A stretch of 49,774 bases of DNA, from assembly GCA_964598005.1 (NCBI GenBank), contig CAZRAL010000013.1:1-49774 (forward strand). The letters run 5' to 3'. Position numbers and translations under genes: made by a program. Within the stretch, counting starts at the first letter, position 1. Every line of letters starts with the position of its first letter. This document shows positions 1 to 8,720 of this stretch, one piece after another. The notes beneath the pieces are model-generated. The model saw only the letters and a list, made by a program, of their open reading frames with translations. It was not told the DNA's origin and did not search any database. Source of the stretch: CAZRAL01 sp964598005 (GTDB lineage Bacteria > Pseudomonadota > Gammaproteobacteria > Burkholderiales > Usitatibacteraceae).

Positions 1-51
1 GTGTCATTGGCTTTCTTAGCGTTACTGCTACGAAGATTATGAACACGTTCT

Positions 52-87
52 TAGGAATCCCCATTAGGAATCCCCATTAGGAATCCC
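52..87. repeat. Three tandem copies of a 13-bp unit
   Basis: The unit TAGGAATCCCCAT occurs three times head to tail just upstream of the first glycosyltransferase start (ATG at 100). The last copy ends 12 bases before that codon, so the array lies in the leader or promoter region. No protein or RNA function is evident. It may be a slippage-prone spacer. Confidence 0.8.
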
Positions 88-99
88 CATCAGCCGTTC

Positions 100-1911
100 A
101 TGAGCCGCGTTTTGAATTCCATCGACATCGTTATTCCGATCTACAACGCCTTTGAGGATGTTGTTCGCTGCGTGGATAGCGTGCGACGGCATACGCCGAC
201 CGATTGCCGGATCGTGCTGATCGACGATTGCTCGACCGATGAGCGTATCGCCGCTTGGTTTACGGCACTGGAAGCCGAGGGAGACAGCCGGATTGTATTG
301 TTGAAAAATGTCTCCAACATGGGTTTTGTGGGCACAGCCAATCGCGGAATGTCACTGAGCCGTCACGATGTGGTATTGCTCAATTCGGACACGCTTGTTA
401 CTTCCCGCTGGCTGGCCAAATTACGCTGTTGTGCGGATTCCGATCCGTTGATTGGCACGATTACGCCGTTTTCCAACAATGCAGAAATCTGTTCCTTTCC
501 CTTGTTTTGCCAAAATAATTCGCTGGAAGGCGTGGATATCGAGCTTGTCAATCGCGCGATGGAAGCGAGCGCGGTACCGGATTATCCCGAGATTCCAACA
601 GCGGTAGGATTTTGCATGTATATCCGCCGTCAATTATTGGATGCAATCGGCTTGTTCGATGCGGAAACTTTCGGTTTGGGTTATGGGGAAGAAAACGATT
701 TTTGCATGCGGGCAATTCAAGCGGGTTATCGCAATGTTTTATGCGATGACACGTTTATTGCACACGTTGGCAGCCGTTCCTTTGACAGTAAGACGGAAGA
801 ACTGAAAAAAAGAAATTTGCAGTTACTGCTGGAAAAGCATCCGCAGTACTTGACGCTGGTTCGGCATTTCATCGCTGCCGACCCGATTGCGCCCATTCGC
901 GAGCGTGCCCAAGCTGAACTTGCCAAAAAAGCGCCTCAAGGTAAACGCGTTGTCAGTGTCACCGTGGCTTATAACCCTGACCCCAGGCGGCTTGCCAACC
1001 AGCTTGCGGCTTTACAACATCAGGTCGAGGAAATAATTATTGTCGATAATGGTTCCGTGCCATCTGTAAAAAATATTTATACGCAGCCGGAAATCGTGGC
1101 GCTCATCGGGAATGAGCCACGCATCAATCTTGTTGTCCTGCCGCAAAATCAGGGTATTGCCAGCGGTTTCAATATCGGAATCGATGCGGCACGCCAATCT
1201 GGTGCCGAATTTGTTTTGCTGCTGGATCACGATAGTATTCCTGCAGCGGACATGGTGAGTAAATTGCTAGATGGGTTTAATCCGGCAATAAACACTGACG
1301 CCGCAAAAACCGCAGTAGCGGCCGTTGGTGCCTGCATTGTCGATTCACGAGATAAAAAAGACTATCCCTTCATTCGCTTTGGGTGGTTTCGCCACCAGCA
1401 TATTCGCTGCATGGACAACTCAAAAAAACGGGTTGCCTGTGATTTCCTGATCAGCTCCGGGTCGCTTGTTTCCATCAGCGCATTCGACAAAATTGGCCTA
1501 TTTGACGAAGGGCTATTTATCGATAATGTCGATCTGGAATGGTGTTGCAGGGCAAAAAGAGAAAAATTTTCGTTGTATGGCGTATGTGAAGCGGAATTGG
1601 ATCACCGACTGGGCGACCATCGTCGAAGATTATGGGGTTGCATTGATCTGGTGGTGCATTCGCCTTTGCGAATTTACTACATGACCCGCAATCGAATACG
1701 GCTCTATCAACGCAGCTACATACCGTTAAAATGGAAAATTAAGGATATGGGGCGCATGATTGTAAAATTTTTGGCGCTGATGTTATTTGTTTCTCCTCGC
1801 CGCGAATATCTGCGCATGACGAGGTTAGCCTTGCGCCATGGATTGGCGAACCGGCAGGGGCCATTGCAATCAGCTGACAATATTAACGAATTGCCTGATT
1901 TCAGTAGCTGA
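100..1911 (+). CDS. Two-domain family 2 glycosyltransferase
   Basis: A 603-residue cytoplasmic glycosyltransferase, probably for a surface polysaccharide or glycan. The first GT-A domain (about residues 8-265) opens with IDIVIPIYNAFEDVV, has the acidic motif LLNSDTL, and carries a GYGEENDFCMRA acceptor-side motif. A second GT2 domain (about 281-560) resembles rhamnosyltransferases of the RfbF/WbbL type: VVSVTVAYNPDP, then LLLDHDS and FIDNVDLEWCCRA. There is no signal peptide and no clear membrane segment. Two GT2 domains in one chain suggest two successive sugar transfers; donor and acceptor cannot be read from sequence. The stop overlaps the 3' end of the convergent glycosyltransferase by 11 bases. 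The start is an ATG behind a tandem repeat with no strong ribosome-binding site. Confidence 0.85.
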   Translation: MSRVLNSIDIVIPIYNAFEDVVRCVDSVRRHTPTDCRIVLIDDCSTDERIAAWFTALEAEGDSRIVLLKNVSNMGFVGTANRGMSLSRHDVVLLNSDTLVTSRWLAKLRCCADSDPLIGTITPFSNNAEICSFPLFCQNNSLEGVDIELVNRAMEASAVPDYPEIPTAVGFCMYIRRQLLDAIGLFDAETFGLGYGEENDFCMRAIQAGYRNVLCDDTFIAHVGSRSFDSKTEELKKRNLQLLLEKHPQYLTLVRHFIAADPIAPIRERAQAELAKKAPQGKRVVSVTVAYNPDPRRLANQLAALQHQVEEIIIVDNGSVPSVKNIYTQPEIVALIGNEPRINLVVLPQNQGIASGFNIGIDAARQSGAEFVLLLDHDSIPAADMVSKLLDGFNPAINTDAAKTAVAAVGACIVDSRDKKDYPFIRFGWFRHQHIRCMDNSKKRVACDFLISSGSLVSISAFDKIGLFDEGLFIDNVDLEWCCRAKREKFSLYGVCEAELDHRLGDHRRRLWGCIDLVVHSPLRIYYMTRNRIRLYQRSYIPLKWKIKDMGRMIVKFLALMLFVSPRREYLRMTRLALRHGLANRQGPLQSADNINELPDFSS

Positions 1912-4900
1912 TTTTCTGTAGACCTGATACAGCATCACGCCTGAATAAGCGCCGCTGAATATCCAGGTGGCAGGGTATCGGGTTCGCATTTTGCCAGGTT
2001 GTACTGGTAAGGGATAAGCTGGGGTTGAAATAAGGATCTCCCGAACCCAGCATTTTTTGCCACTTGGTCTGAAATAACGCCGTATCTTCGGGATGCGTGT
2101 CTGTGGTGCTGGTTCCACGCGTGTAGGACTCATGATGAATCAATTGTGCATAGGGGCAAAACAATACGCTGTATCCTTGTTCTCCGGCACGCAGGCAAAG
2201 GTCCACATCGCCAAAACCAACGGCAATATTTTCGTCGAACCCGGCTATGCGGGCGAATACATCGCGCTTGATCAGCAGGCAGGCGCCGGTCACCGCAGCC
2301 ACCTCATGATTGATCACCAGGCCGCCAAAATAGCCAGGTTCAAGGCAGTCGGCAGGCACGCATAAAAATTTGCCGTAATGCTCTGCTCTGCCAAATGCGC
2401 CGATACATACCCCTGCATGTTGAATGGTTTTGTGGTCGGGATAAAACAGCTTTGCCCCCACAATACCCACTGCCGGCTGTTGCCCCAGCTCAAGCATCCG
2501 TTCCAGCCAGCCTGGTTCCATTGCTTCAATGTCGTTATTACAGAATAAGTAATGCGAATAGTCGGCAGGCAATTGTGAAATGGCCCAATTATTGATTTTT
2601 GAAAAATTAAATTTGCCCTCGTAGCGTATCACCCGAACAAGGTCGGAAATCGATGCTAAATAGGTGAGTGTGCCTGGGGCGTCCGATTCGTGGTCGATTA
2701 CCACGATGTCGTACTTGACTCCCAGTATGGTTTTATTCAGGCTCTGAATACACTGCTTTAACAATTCGCCATGATTTTTGGTCGGAATAATGATCGCGAC
2801 TTTCAACTCATCTTTCAATGGATAGCGCACATCAAAAAAATTAAACCCCGCCCCATCCATGACATAGCCACTATCGCCGCACCTCGCCAGATGTTGTTGC
2901 AGTACATTTTTTGATACGTCCATGACTTGATGCATCTTTTGATGCCCGGCAGAATTCGCATGCACTCGCCATCGATACAAAATTTCCGGTATATGCACAA
3001 TCGTCTGTGCTTGTTCCGTCGCGCGCAGGACTAGATCGTAGTCCTGAGAGATACTCAAGTGTTCATCGAATCCACCGATATCACGAACAAGTTTTGTTCT
3101 AAACCCGACGAGATGAACAATATAAGGATGCCCACGAAGAAACTCTGGCGAAAACACTGGCCGGTAAACATATTGCGTAACCTGACTGGCATCAGGCGTG
3201 ATCAGTACTTCGTCCGAATAAACCATGTCCGGATCGTCCTGCACAATCGACTCCGCCACGCGGAATAATGCCTGCTCTTCAAGCAGGTCATCGTGATCCA
3301 GCAACACCACAAATTCGCTGGTGACCAACTCCAGCGCACGATTCGAAGCGTGCGACACCCCATGATTTTTAGTCCCCAAATGCAACTTTATACGTCGGTC
3401 AGCTGAAGCATATTCTTCCAGTATGCGTTTTACATGTGGTTGATCAGATCCATCATCAGCAATACACAATTCCCAGTGTGGGTAGAGCTGTGCCTGCACC
3501 GAATCCAGCATCTCCCGAAGCATGATTTCCGAGGTATTGTAAGTAGGAACGATGATTGAAATCGACGGTTTGACCGCCATGTCCTGAATACGGCGAACAA
3601 TATGCGGTTCTATTTTTTCCTTAAATGCCTGGCGATACTTTTCCCACGCGTCGATCTGGACTGGAAGATTCTGAACGTTTACCAAGGCCACTTTCAGCGC
3701 CTGATTTCCTCCCGCACGCCATAAGCGAAAAAGATGGGCTAAGTTTGCCGTCAAGTCACCTGGTTTACGCAAAAGATTGCCCATGGCACGGAACAGTATT
3801 TTCAGTTTACGCAGCAGGTGCCCAAGTGCGCGAACCGGACGCGTTACTTTCCAGCTGGTTGAAGCAAAAATGCTTTGAATGGTTTCATTGAGGGCGCGTA
3901 TTCGAGAACCGGCTTCCAATAATTGCGTCTGCTGAGCTTCGTTTTGTTTGGCAAGCTCCTCAACTTGAGCACGTAACTGGCGTGAAATGTTTTGTTCTTC
4001 AGCCAGACGCTGGTCAAGTACCTGTTGGTGGGCTGTCAGGGTTTGCTGATGGTTCATCAATGCATGTTGCTGATGAAGCAGATCTTGTCGTACATGATTG
4101 ATCGCTGAGAGCTGCACATTCAGCCGCTTGATTTCCTTCCACATACTGGAGAGGGTTTGAGCCTGCATCTTCATTTCAAGCTGGGCCTCTGACTCTGGCT
4201 GATTTTGCATTTTTTTCCCTGGCAAATCATTTTCAATACTTATGGTGCTGTGTGGTGCCATGCTTTGTAAAACACGATGGTATTGCACCACCATTTCCGT
4301 TACAGGATAAGGCTTCCACCCACGCAATTGGCCGCGTATTGCATGTAATACAGACCGATCATCGTTGACTGTTTTCAGCAAGGCAATCAATGCCGCCTGG
4401 TTGGGTTCATAAAGAAATCCGTTCTGCCGATGGTCTATACGCTCAGGAAAACTGCCTACGCGTGTGGCCGCTACCGGAATTTCCAGCATCATGAGTTCGG
4501 TAAGTGCATAATTGAATGTTTCAGGTACGATGCTTAACAGCAATCCCAGATGCGGATTAATCGCAGCAATGTGCCCGGGCAGCTCGTCGACCTCATAACT
4601 TTCCAGTACATGGATCCCGGTTTTATATTTGAAACACTCCCCCAATTCACGGCAGCCTATCAGGTAAATTTCGGCGAACCCAAGGATCGCCTCTGCGCTT
4701 TCCTGCAGTAGTTGCATTCCTTTTGCGTCCGATAATTGCCCCAATACAAGAATTCGTAATCGGTCCTCCATCGCAGGTTCAGGAACAGGAATTTTCCTTA
4801 ATTCCCGCCCATACCCATGGGGAATCGTAACGAACGCGGCTTGTTTGAAGCGTCCGTCAAGGCGGGCAAGATTTTCCATCACCGATTGGCTGGGGACCAC

Positions 4901-5476
4901 CATGGTGACGTTGGGGCGAATGATCAGCGATAAAAACCGCTCACGCACATCCATCCGTTGCGGGGGCAAAAAGGTGATGAAGGGATTGAATTGGGGATTG
5001 TGGTGATAGCAAAGATCGATACGCTTTTCGTCACAGCGGTTGCACACCTCGCCAAAATGAATATTAATGGCCGGGCAGTAAGGAAAATAGTCGTGGTTGA
5101 TCACCACTGTTGGTAAAGTTGTATTCAACACATCCAGCGAGTGACCGATTACGGACGATACCAACAGCGCATCAACGCGATATTGCGTAATGATGCTATC
5201 CAATATGCGCTGATACTCCGCATGTGTTGCAACGGTGGCCTGAATTTGATTGTTGAAATACCAGATTTTTAGTGGTAATTCATCCAAAACGTGGGCATAA
5301 AGGGCCACGCCACATCCCATGGCATCGTTTTGTGTGAAGGATTTGAGAATTAAATTTTTTTTGTCCTTGTCTGCCAAACAAAAATCACGCAGCCACGTAG
5401 CACTCCCCCCCCCCAGATCATGAATAACGTGTAATTGTGTGAGTATAGATTGTTGATCCGGCACTTTACGACTCAT
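1901..5476 (-). CDS. Three-domain glycosyltransferase (GT4 - coiled coil - GT2 - GT2)
   Basis: A 1191-residue protein with three predicted catalytic modules. Residues about 1-405 form a GT-B, GT4-like unit (HDYFPYCPAINIHFG early; LVLGQLSDAKGMQLL and PETFNYALTELMMLEIPVA in the C-lobe). Residues about 425-535 are a glutamine- and leucine-rich coiled coil ending in the FASTSWKVTRPVRAL motif common in such enzymes. A GT2 domain follows at about 637-870 (SISIIVPTYNTSE, LLDHDDLL) and a second GT2 at about 890-1150 (VAIIIPTKNHGE, FCNNDIEAM, GFGDVDLCLRAGEQGY). Such proteins usually build repeating surface glycans or modify appendages. It is convergent with the other glycosyltransferase, so the two likely belong to one glycan locus that continues left of the window. 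The ATG at 5476 has no good ribosome-binding site. Confidence 0.85.
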   Translation of the reverse strand: MSRKVPDQQSILTQLHVIHDLGGGSATWLRDFCLADKDKKNLILKSFTQNDAMGCGVALYAHVLDELPLKIWYFNNQIQATVATHAEYQRILDSIITQYRVDALLVSSVIGHSLDVLNTTLPTVVINHDYFPYCPAINIHFGEVCNRCDEKRIDLCYHHNPQFNPFITFLPPQRMDVRERFLSLIIRPNVTMVVPSQSVMENLARLDGRFKQAAFVTIPHGYGRELRKIPVPEPAMEDRLRILVLGQLSDAKGMQLLQESAEAILGFAEIYLIGCRELGECFKYKTGIHVLESYEVDELPGHIAAINPHLGLLLSIVPETFNYALTELMMLEIPVAATRVGSFPERIDHRQNGFLYEPNQAALIALLKTVNDDRSVLHAIRGQLRGWKPYPVTEMVVQYHRVLQSMAPHSTISIENDLPGKKMQNQPESEAQLEMKMQAQTLSSMWKEIKRLNVQLSAINHVRQDLLHQQHALMNHQQTLTAHQQVLDQRLAEEQNISRQLRAQVEELAKQNEAQQTQLLEAGSRIRALNETIQSIFASTSWKVTRPVRALGHLLRKLKILFRAMGNLLRKPGDLTANLAHLFRLWRAGGNQALKVALVNVQNLPVQIDAWEKYRQAFKEKIEPHIVRRIQDMAVKPSISIIVPTYNTSEIMLREMLDSVQAQLYPHWELCIADDGSDQPHVKRILEEYASADRRIKLHLGTKNHGVSHASNRALELVTSEFVVLLDHDDLLEEQALFRVAESIVQDDPDMVYSDEVLITPDASQVTQYVYRPVFSPEFLRGHPYIVHLVGFRTKLVRDIGGFDEHLSISQDYDLVLRATEQAQTIVHIPEILYRWRVHANSAGHQKMHQVMDVSKNVLQQHLARCGDSGYVMDGAGFNFFDVRYPLKDELKVAIIIPTKNHGELLKQCIQSLNKTILGVKYDIVVIDHESDAPGTLTYLASISDLVRVIRYEGKFNFSKINNWAISQLPADYSHYLFCNNDIEAMEPGWLERMLELGQQPAVGIVGAKLFYPDHKTIQHAGVCIGAFGRAEHYGKFLCVPADCLEPGYFGGLVINHEVAAVTGACLLIKRDVFARIAGFDENIAVGFGDVDLCLRAGEQGYSVLFCPYAQLIHHESYTRGTSTTDTHPEDTALFQTKWQKMLGSGDPYFNPSLSLTSTTWQNANPIPCHLDIQRRLFRRDAVSGLQKISY

Positions 5477-5538
5477 ATTTTAGGAGCGTTATTCGTACTG
5501 GGAAGGACGTTCAAGGCGAAAATTGTTCCGGTTAATAA

Positions 5539-6321
5539 CTATCCCAGCCCCAGCACATCCTGCATATCGAAAAGCCCGCTTTTTCGGTCGACAACAAATT
5601 TTGCAGCCTGCAATGCGCCGTGGGCATAATTGGCGCGCGATGAGGATCGGTGGGTAATTTCGATGCGTTCCCCCGTTCCTGCATACATCACCGTATGATC
5701 GCCCACCAAATCTCCGCCGCGAATGGTGGAGAATCCGATTGTTCCCGGCCGGCGCGCGCCGGTGTGTCCATGGCGTTCGAACACGCCGATTTCTGTTAAA
5801 GATTTGCCAAGGCAGGCCGCTGCCACTTCACCCATTTTCAGCGCAGTGCCAGATGGCGCATCGACTTTATTTTTATGATGCGCTTCGATGATTTCGATAT
5901 CGTAATTTTCGTGCAGTGCGCGGGTCGCCAACTCGATCAACTTCAGCGTCACATTGGCTCCGATACTCATATTGGGCGCAAAGACGATGGCAATTTCTTT
6001 GGCCGCCGCTTCGATTTCCAGTCTTTGTTGCGCAGAAAAACCTGTCGTACCAATCACTGCATTAACGCCACGCTGTCGACATTCAGCCAAATAAGCGAGC
6101 GTACTTTGCGGGCAGGTAAAATCGATTAATACTTCACTAGTATTCAGCGCTCGGGAAATATCTGCAGTAAGTGTGACTCCTGCTATGGTTTGGCCAATCA
6201 ATGCACTACCGGTCTGCACCAGTGCCGCGGTCACTGCAATGCTGGATTCCGCTTGTGCCATTTCCAGCACCATGCGCCCCATGCGCCCGCCGGCGCCTGT
6301 GACACATATACGTACCGTCAT
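5539..6321 (-). CDS. dapB: 4-hydroxy-tetrahydrodipicolinate reductase
   Basis: DapB, 260 residues, reduces 4-hydroxy-tetrahydrodipicolinate to tetrahydrodipicolinate with NAD(P)H in the diaminopimelate/lysine pathway. The N-terminal Rossmann motif is VTGAGGRMGRM. The substrate-binding and catalytic stretch EAHHKNKVDAPSGTA (about residues 146-160) has the paired histidines 148-149 and Lys152 expected for the family. Length is typical. The start codon overlaps the stop of bamE in an ATGA (6318-6321), so the two are probably cotranscribed and translationally coupled. The bamE-dapB order divergent from fur is common in betaproteobacteria. Confidence 0.97.
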   Translation of the reverse strand: MTVRICVTGAGGRMGRMVLEMAQAESSIAVTAALVQTGSALIGQTIAGVTLTADISRALNTSEVLIDFTCPQSTLAYLAECRQRGVNAVIGTTGFSAQQRLEIEAAAKEIAIVFAPNMSIGANVTLKLIELATRALHENYDIEIIEAHHKNKVDAPSGTALKMGEVAAACLGKSLTEIGVFERHGHTGARRPGTIGFSTIRGGDLVGDHTVMYAGTGERIEITHRSSSRANYAHGALQAAKFVVDRKSGLFDMQDVLGLG

Positions 6322-6701
6322 GATTTGGGAGCAGGTTGAGCGGCGAATTCGGAAGGCTGGGTGCGTTTTTCTCCACCGCTAGAAGAAACTTCTCTTTCCG
6401 CGCCTTGCCCTTCAACTTTGGAAACTTTATCGTTCTCAAAAAAGATGGTGATATGGTGTTTTTCGGTTACTTTACCGCCTGGCGCCATGGAGAAAAAATA
6501 ATCCCAGCGGTTGGCATGATAGACATCCTGCAGCAGCGGCGTGCCCAACAGGCCGCGGACATCGCCACGACTCATCCCGGGTTTTATTTTGGCAAGCTGA
6601 TCTTGAGTAACCAAATTGCCCTGCTGGATATCGATACGATGAATGTCGAAATTGGTGCATCCACTCAACAATAACAACAAGCTAAAAATCCGGATGAGCA
6701 T
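6318..6701 (-). CDS. bamE: Outer membrane assembly lipoprotein BamE (SmpA/OmlA)
   Basis: A 127-residue lipoprotein of the BAM complex, which inserts beta-barrel proteins into the outer membrane. It starts with a short signal peptide and lipobox (MLIRIFSLLLLLSGC), and the SmpA/OmlA fold follows (GNLVTQDQLAKIKPGMSR, LLGTPLLQDVYHANRWDYFF). The start at 6701 is preferred over the ATG at 6707: AAAGGA is six bases before 6701 but abuts the 6707 codon. A longer frame to 6776 would put 25 residues before the signal peptide. The C-terminal tail is rich in Ser, Pro and Ala. It overlaps dapB by four bases and is divergent from fur. Confidence 0.93.
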   Translation of the reverse strand: MLIRIFSLLLLLSGCTNFDIHRIDIQQGNLVTQDQLAKIKPGMSRGDVRGLLGTPLLQDVYHANRWDYFFSMAPGGKVTEKHHITIFFENDKVSKVEGQGAEREVSSSGGEKRTQPSEFAAQPAPKS

Positions 6702-6811
6702 AAGCATTCCTTTGATTAAGATGAAATTATAACCGATGCCTGCTGCACACCATTTCCCGTGGGGCGCAAAAAGCATTTATGATTCTTCTTCAACTCAATC
6801 AAGGGTTTCCC

Positions 6812-7243
6812 ATGCCTGACTCTGAAAATCTGCGCAACAAGGGCCTGAAAGCCACCCTGCCCCGAATGAAAGTGCTCGATCTCTTTCAGAATAGTGAACA
6901 GCGCCATTTGTCCGCTGAAGATTTATACAAAATGCTTTTGCAGGAAAACGCCGATATTGGCCTTGCCACGGTCTATCGCGTGCTGACGCAATTTGAACAA
7001 GCTGGCCTACTCGTGCGCCATCATTTTGAAAGCGGCAAGGCCGTCTTCGAGCTCAACGAAGGTGATCATCACGATCATCTGGTATGTTTGCAATGCGGCC
7101 GCGTCGAAGAGTTTTATGACGCCGAGATCGAGAAACGCCAACTCAAAGTCGCCAAAGATCGCGGGTTCAGCATTCACGATCACTCCCTGCATCTGTATGC
7201 AGATTGCACCAAGACGCCGTGCCCACACAAGCCAACCTCCTGA
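6812..7243 (+). CDS. fur: Ferric uptake regulator Fur
   Basis: A 143-residue metal-responsive repressor of iron-acquisition genes. The N-terminal winged helix includes KGLKATLPRMKVLDLF and a recognition helix region IGLATVYRVLTQFE; the C-terminal dimerisation and metal-binding part has GDHHDHLVCLQCGRVEEF with the His cluster and CxxC. Length matches Fur (about 140). The ATG at 6812 is chosen because AAGGG lies eight bases upstream and MPDSENLRNKGLKATL fits the family start; the in-frame codon at 6779 is not needed. It is divergent from bamE. No convincing 19-bp Fur box was found in the 110-bp gap, so autoregulation is not supported by eye. The secreted RNase gene starts two bases after the stop. 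Confidence 0.96.
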   Translation: MPDSENLRNKGLKATLPRMKVLDLFQNSEQRHLSAEDLYKMLLQENADIGLATVYRVLTQFEQAGLLVRHHFESGKAVFELNEGDHHDHLVCLQCGRVEEFYDAEIEKRQLKVAKDRGFSIHDHSLHLYADCTKTPCPHKPTS

Positions 7244-7245
7244 CC

Positions 7246-7620
7246 ATGAATTTGACTATGCGTTTCTTGTTCTGCGCCCTGATTTCAGGAATGGCGTCTT
7301 TGTTCGGTCCTGATTTGCATGCCAATGCTCCCCTGCAGAAGGAGATGCCCGTCATTTCAGTCCATGAATTGCCGGTAGAAGCACGCGAAACTTTGGCCTT
7401 GATCAAAAAAGGCGGGCCATTTCCTTACAATAGAGACGCATCGCGATTTGCCAATCGGGAAAACAAGTTGCCCAGGCAGAAGCGGGATTACTATCGCGAA
7501 TACACGGTCAAAACGCCCGGCAGCCGCAATCGCGGAGCGCGGCGTATCGTAGCCGGTTCATCACAGGAGTATTACTACACAGACGATCACTATGCTTCGT
7601 TCAAACGAATAAAGGAGTGA
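7246..7620 (+). CDS. Secreted guanyl-specific ribonuclease, barnase/N1-T1 type
   Basis: A 124-residue protein with a signal peptide (MNLTMRFLFCALISGMASLF..HANA) followed by a microbial RNase fold. Residues 41-66 hold the ELPVEARETLALIKKGGPFPY segment, and the catalytic set is visible: Glu85 in YYREYTV, Arg99/Arg100 in RGARRIV and His115 in DDHYASFKRI, in the order general base, phosphate-binding Arg, general acid. It should cleave single-stranded RNA in the periplasm or outside the cell. The ATG at 7246 is two bases after the fur stop; a second ATG at 7258 is an alternative. It is seven bases upstream of a barstar-like inhibitor gene, the expected partner. Confidence 0.88.
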   Translation: MNLTMRFLFCALISGMASLFGPDLHANAPLQKEMPVISVHELPVEARETLALIKKGGPFPYNRDASRFANRENKLPRQKRDYYREYTVKTPGSRNRGARRIVAGSSQEYYYTDDHYASFKRIKE

Positions 7621-7627
7621 AAACATC

Positions 7628-8068
7628 ATGCCTACCGAAGCGCTAAAAACACACCTCCATAGCAGCCATCCATCCGGCGTCTTTTGGCTGAAACAGCACG
7701 CCAGTATCAACGAATTAGGCACACTGGCCAAGACTGCAGGATTGGCGTTCTACCATCTCGAAGGAATGAAAATCGAGAAAAAGGAACAATTTCTCAATCA
7801 TGTATCAGTGGTCATGCATTTTCCTGATCATTTCGGGCGGAATTGGGATGCCTTTTACGATTGCCTGACCGATATGGAGTGGTCGGAAGCAAAAGGTTTT
7901 TTGATTTATTTTGACCATACGGATGCCTTTGCAACACACCATGAGAGCGAACTGGAAACCGTTATCGAACTGTTTCAGGACGCGGTCGACTACTGGAAAG
8001 AAGAAGGTAAACCGATGCTGGTGCTATTATCCGGTAATCACCCGCCAGCCGGCATCAGCAAACTTTGA
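7628..8068 (+). CDS. Barstar-family ribonuclease inhibitor
   Basis: A 146-residue cytoplasmic protein of the barstar family, predicted to bind and block the RNase encoded just upstream. The core is visible: FYHLEGMKIEKKEQFLNHV, then FPDHFGRNWDAFYDCLTDMEW, the conserved GxNWDAxxDCL helix that plugs the RNase active site, and PMLVLLSGNHPP at the end. There is no signal peptide, so it protects the cytosol. The preceding AGGAGTGAAAACATC gives a good ribosome-binding site for the ATG at 7628. An N-terminal extension of about 25 residues precedes the usual barstar start. Confidence 0.92.
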   Translation: MPTEALKTHLHSSHPSGVFWLKQHASINELGTLAKTAGLAFYHLEGMKIEKKEQFLNHVSVVMHFPDHFGRNWDAFYDCLTDMEWSEAKGFLIYFDHTDAFATHHESELETVIELFQDAVDYWKEEGKPMLVLLSGNHPPAGISKL

Positions 8069-8092
8069 TGGTGAAATTTAGCGTTCAATAAT

Positions 8093-8521
8093 TTAACGTT
8101 CAAATTTGACTGCCAATAGTATCGACGTTTGCGTACGCTCCACACCATCGATGCGGCCAACCAGGTCGAGCGCGCCATCCAGTTCAGTCGTGGTACCGGC
8201 GTGTAGTATGGCAAGCAAATCAAATTCACCCGATAAAGCGTAAAACCCCGCCACATTCTGTATTTTTCGCAGTTCGCGGCCTATGGCGTCGGCTTTTTTC
8301 GGATCGACACGCAGCAGCGTGTGTGCTGATACGCGCGCGCGGTTGAATTCGGGATTCAGGCGTACTGTATAACCGGTAATTATTTTTTTCGCTTCAAGGC
8401 GCTGAATACGATCCACAACCGTGGGGCGGGAAATCCCCAGCTTGCGAGCCAGGGCCACGGTGCTTTGCCTTGCATCCTGCGTCAATAAATCAAGCAGTTT
8501 TTTTTCTTCGGCTGTAATCAT
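8093..8521 (-). CDS. Lrp/AsnC-family transcriptional regulator
   Basis: A 142-residue regulator with an N-terminal helix-turn-helix (KLLDLLTQDARQSTVALARKLGISRPTVVDRIQRLE) and a C-terminal RAM ligand-binding domain (VSAHTLLRVDPKKADAIGREL, GEFDLLAILHAGTTTELDGALD). These proteins form dimers and octamers and often sense amino acids. It is divergent from a three-gene operon that fits lysine breakdown, so the natural inference is that it controls that operon and itself in response to lysine or an intermediate. A 25-bp inverted repeat in the shared intergenic region is the candidate operator. Confidence 0.93.
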   Translation of the reverse strand: MITAEEKKLLDLLTQDARQSTVALARKLGISRPTVVDRIQRLEAKKIITGYTVRLNPEFNRARVSAHTLLRVDPKKADAIGRELRKIQNVAGFYALSGEFDLLAILHAGTTTELDGALDLVGRIDGVERTQTSILLAVKFER

Positions 8522-8575
8522 AGTGTTGATTTCCCTGTTTTTCGGAACTTATAACAAGCAGGATTTGACAATTAT

Positions 8576-8600
8576 TTACCAAAACATACCATTTTGGTAA
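8576..8600. promoter_or_regulatory. 25-bp perfect inverted repeat, candidate operator of the Lrp/AsnC regulator
   Basis: TTACCAAAA (8576-8584) and TTTTGGTAA (8592-8600) are exact reverse complements separated by seven bases. The site lies between the divergent regulator and the saccharopine-dehydrogenase-like gene. A TTGACA at 8565-8570, with TACCAT 16 bases further (8587-8592), would make the site overlap a promoter reading toward the catabolic operon. A weaker arm pair, ACAAAA (8622-8627) and TTTTGT (8636-8641), lies downstream in the same AT-rich stretch. Binding is inferred from position and symmetry. Confidence 0.65.
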
Positions 8601-8720
8601 GCAAAATTCTACATATAGAAAACAAAAATAATTAATTTTGTCAAATTGATGCTTCTTTTTTGACAGCCCAATGAGCTAAATTGAAGCCTTCTTAATAAGA
8701 GGTTCTTAAGGCTATCCACC

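Noticed and set aside
90..117. Similarity between CATGAGCCGCGTTTTGA near the first gene start and CATGAACCGCGTTTTGA in the MITE
   Set aside because: The match is 16 of 17 but has no terminal repeat or further similarity on either side and lies across a coding start; probably coincidence.
6707..6776. Longer N terminus for BamE
   Set aside because: It would place 25 residues ahead of the lipoprotein signal and has no matching ribosome-binding site; AAAGGA fits the start at 6701.
6702..6811. Possible Fur box between bamE and fur
   Set aside because: AT-rich stretches exist, but no 19-bp GATAAT-like palindrome of acceptable quality was seen, so no site is reported.
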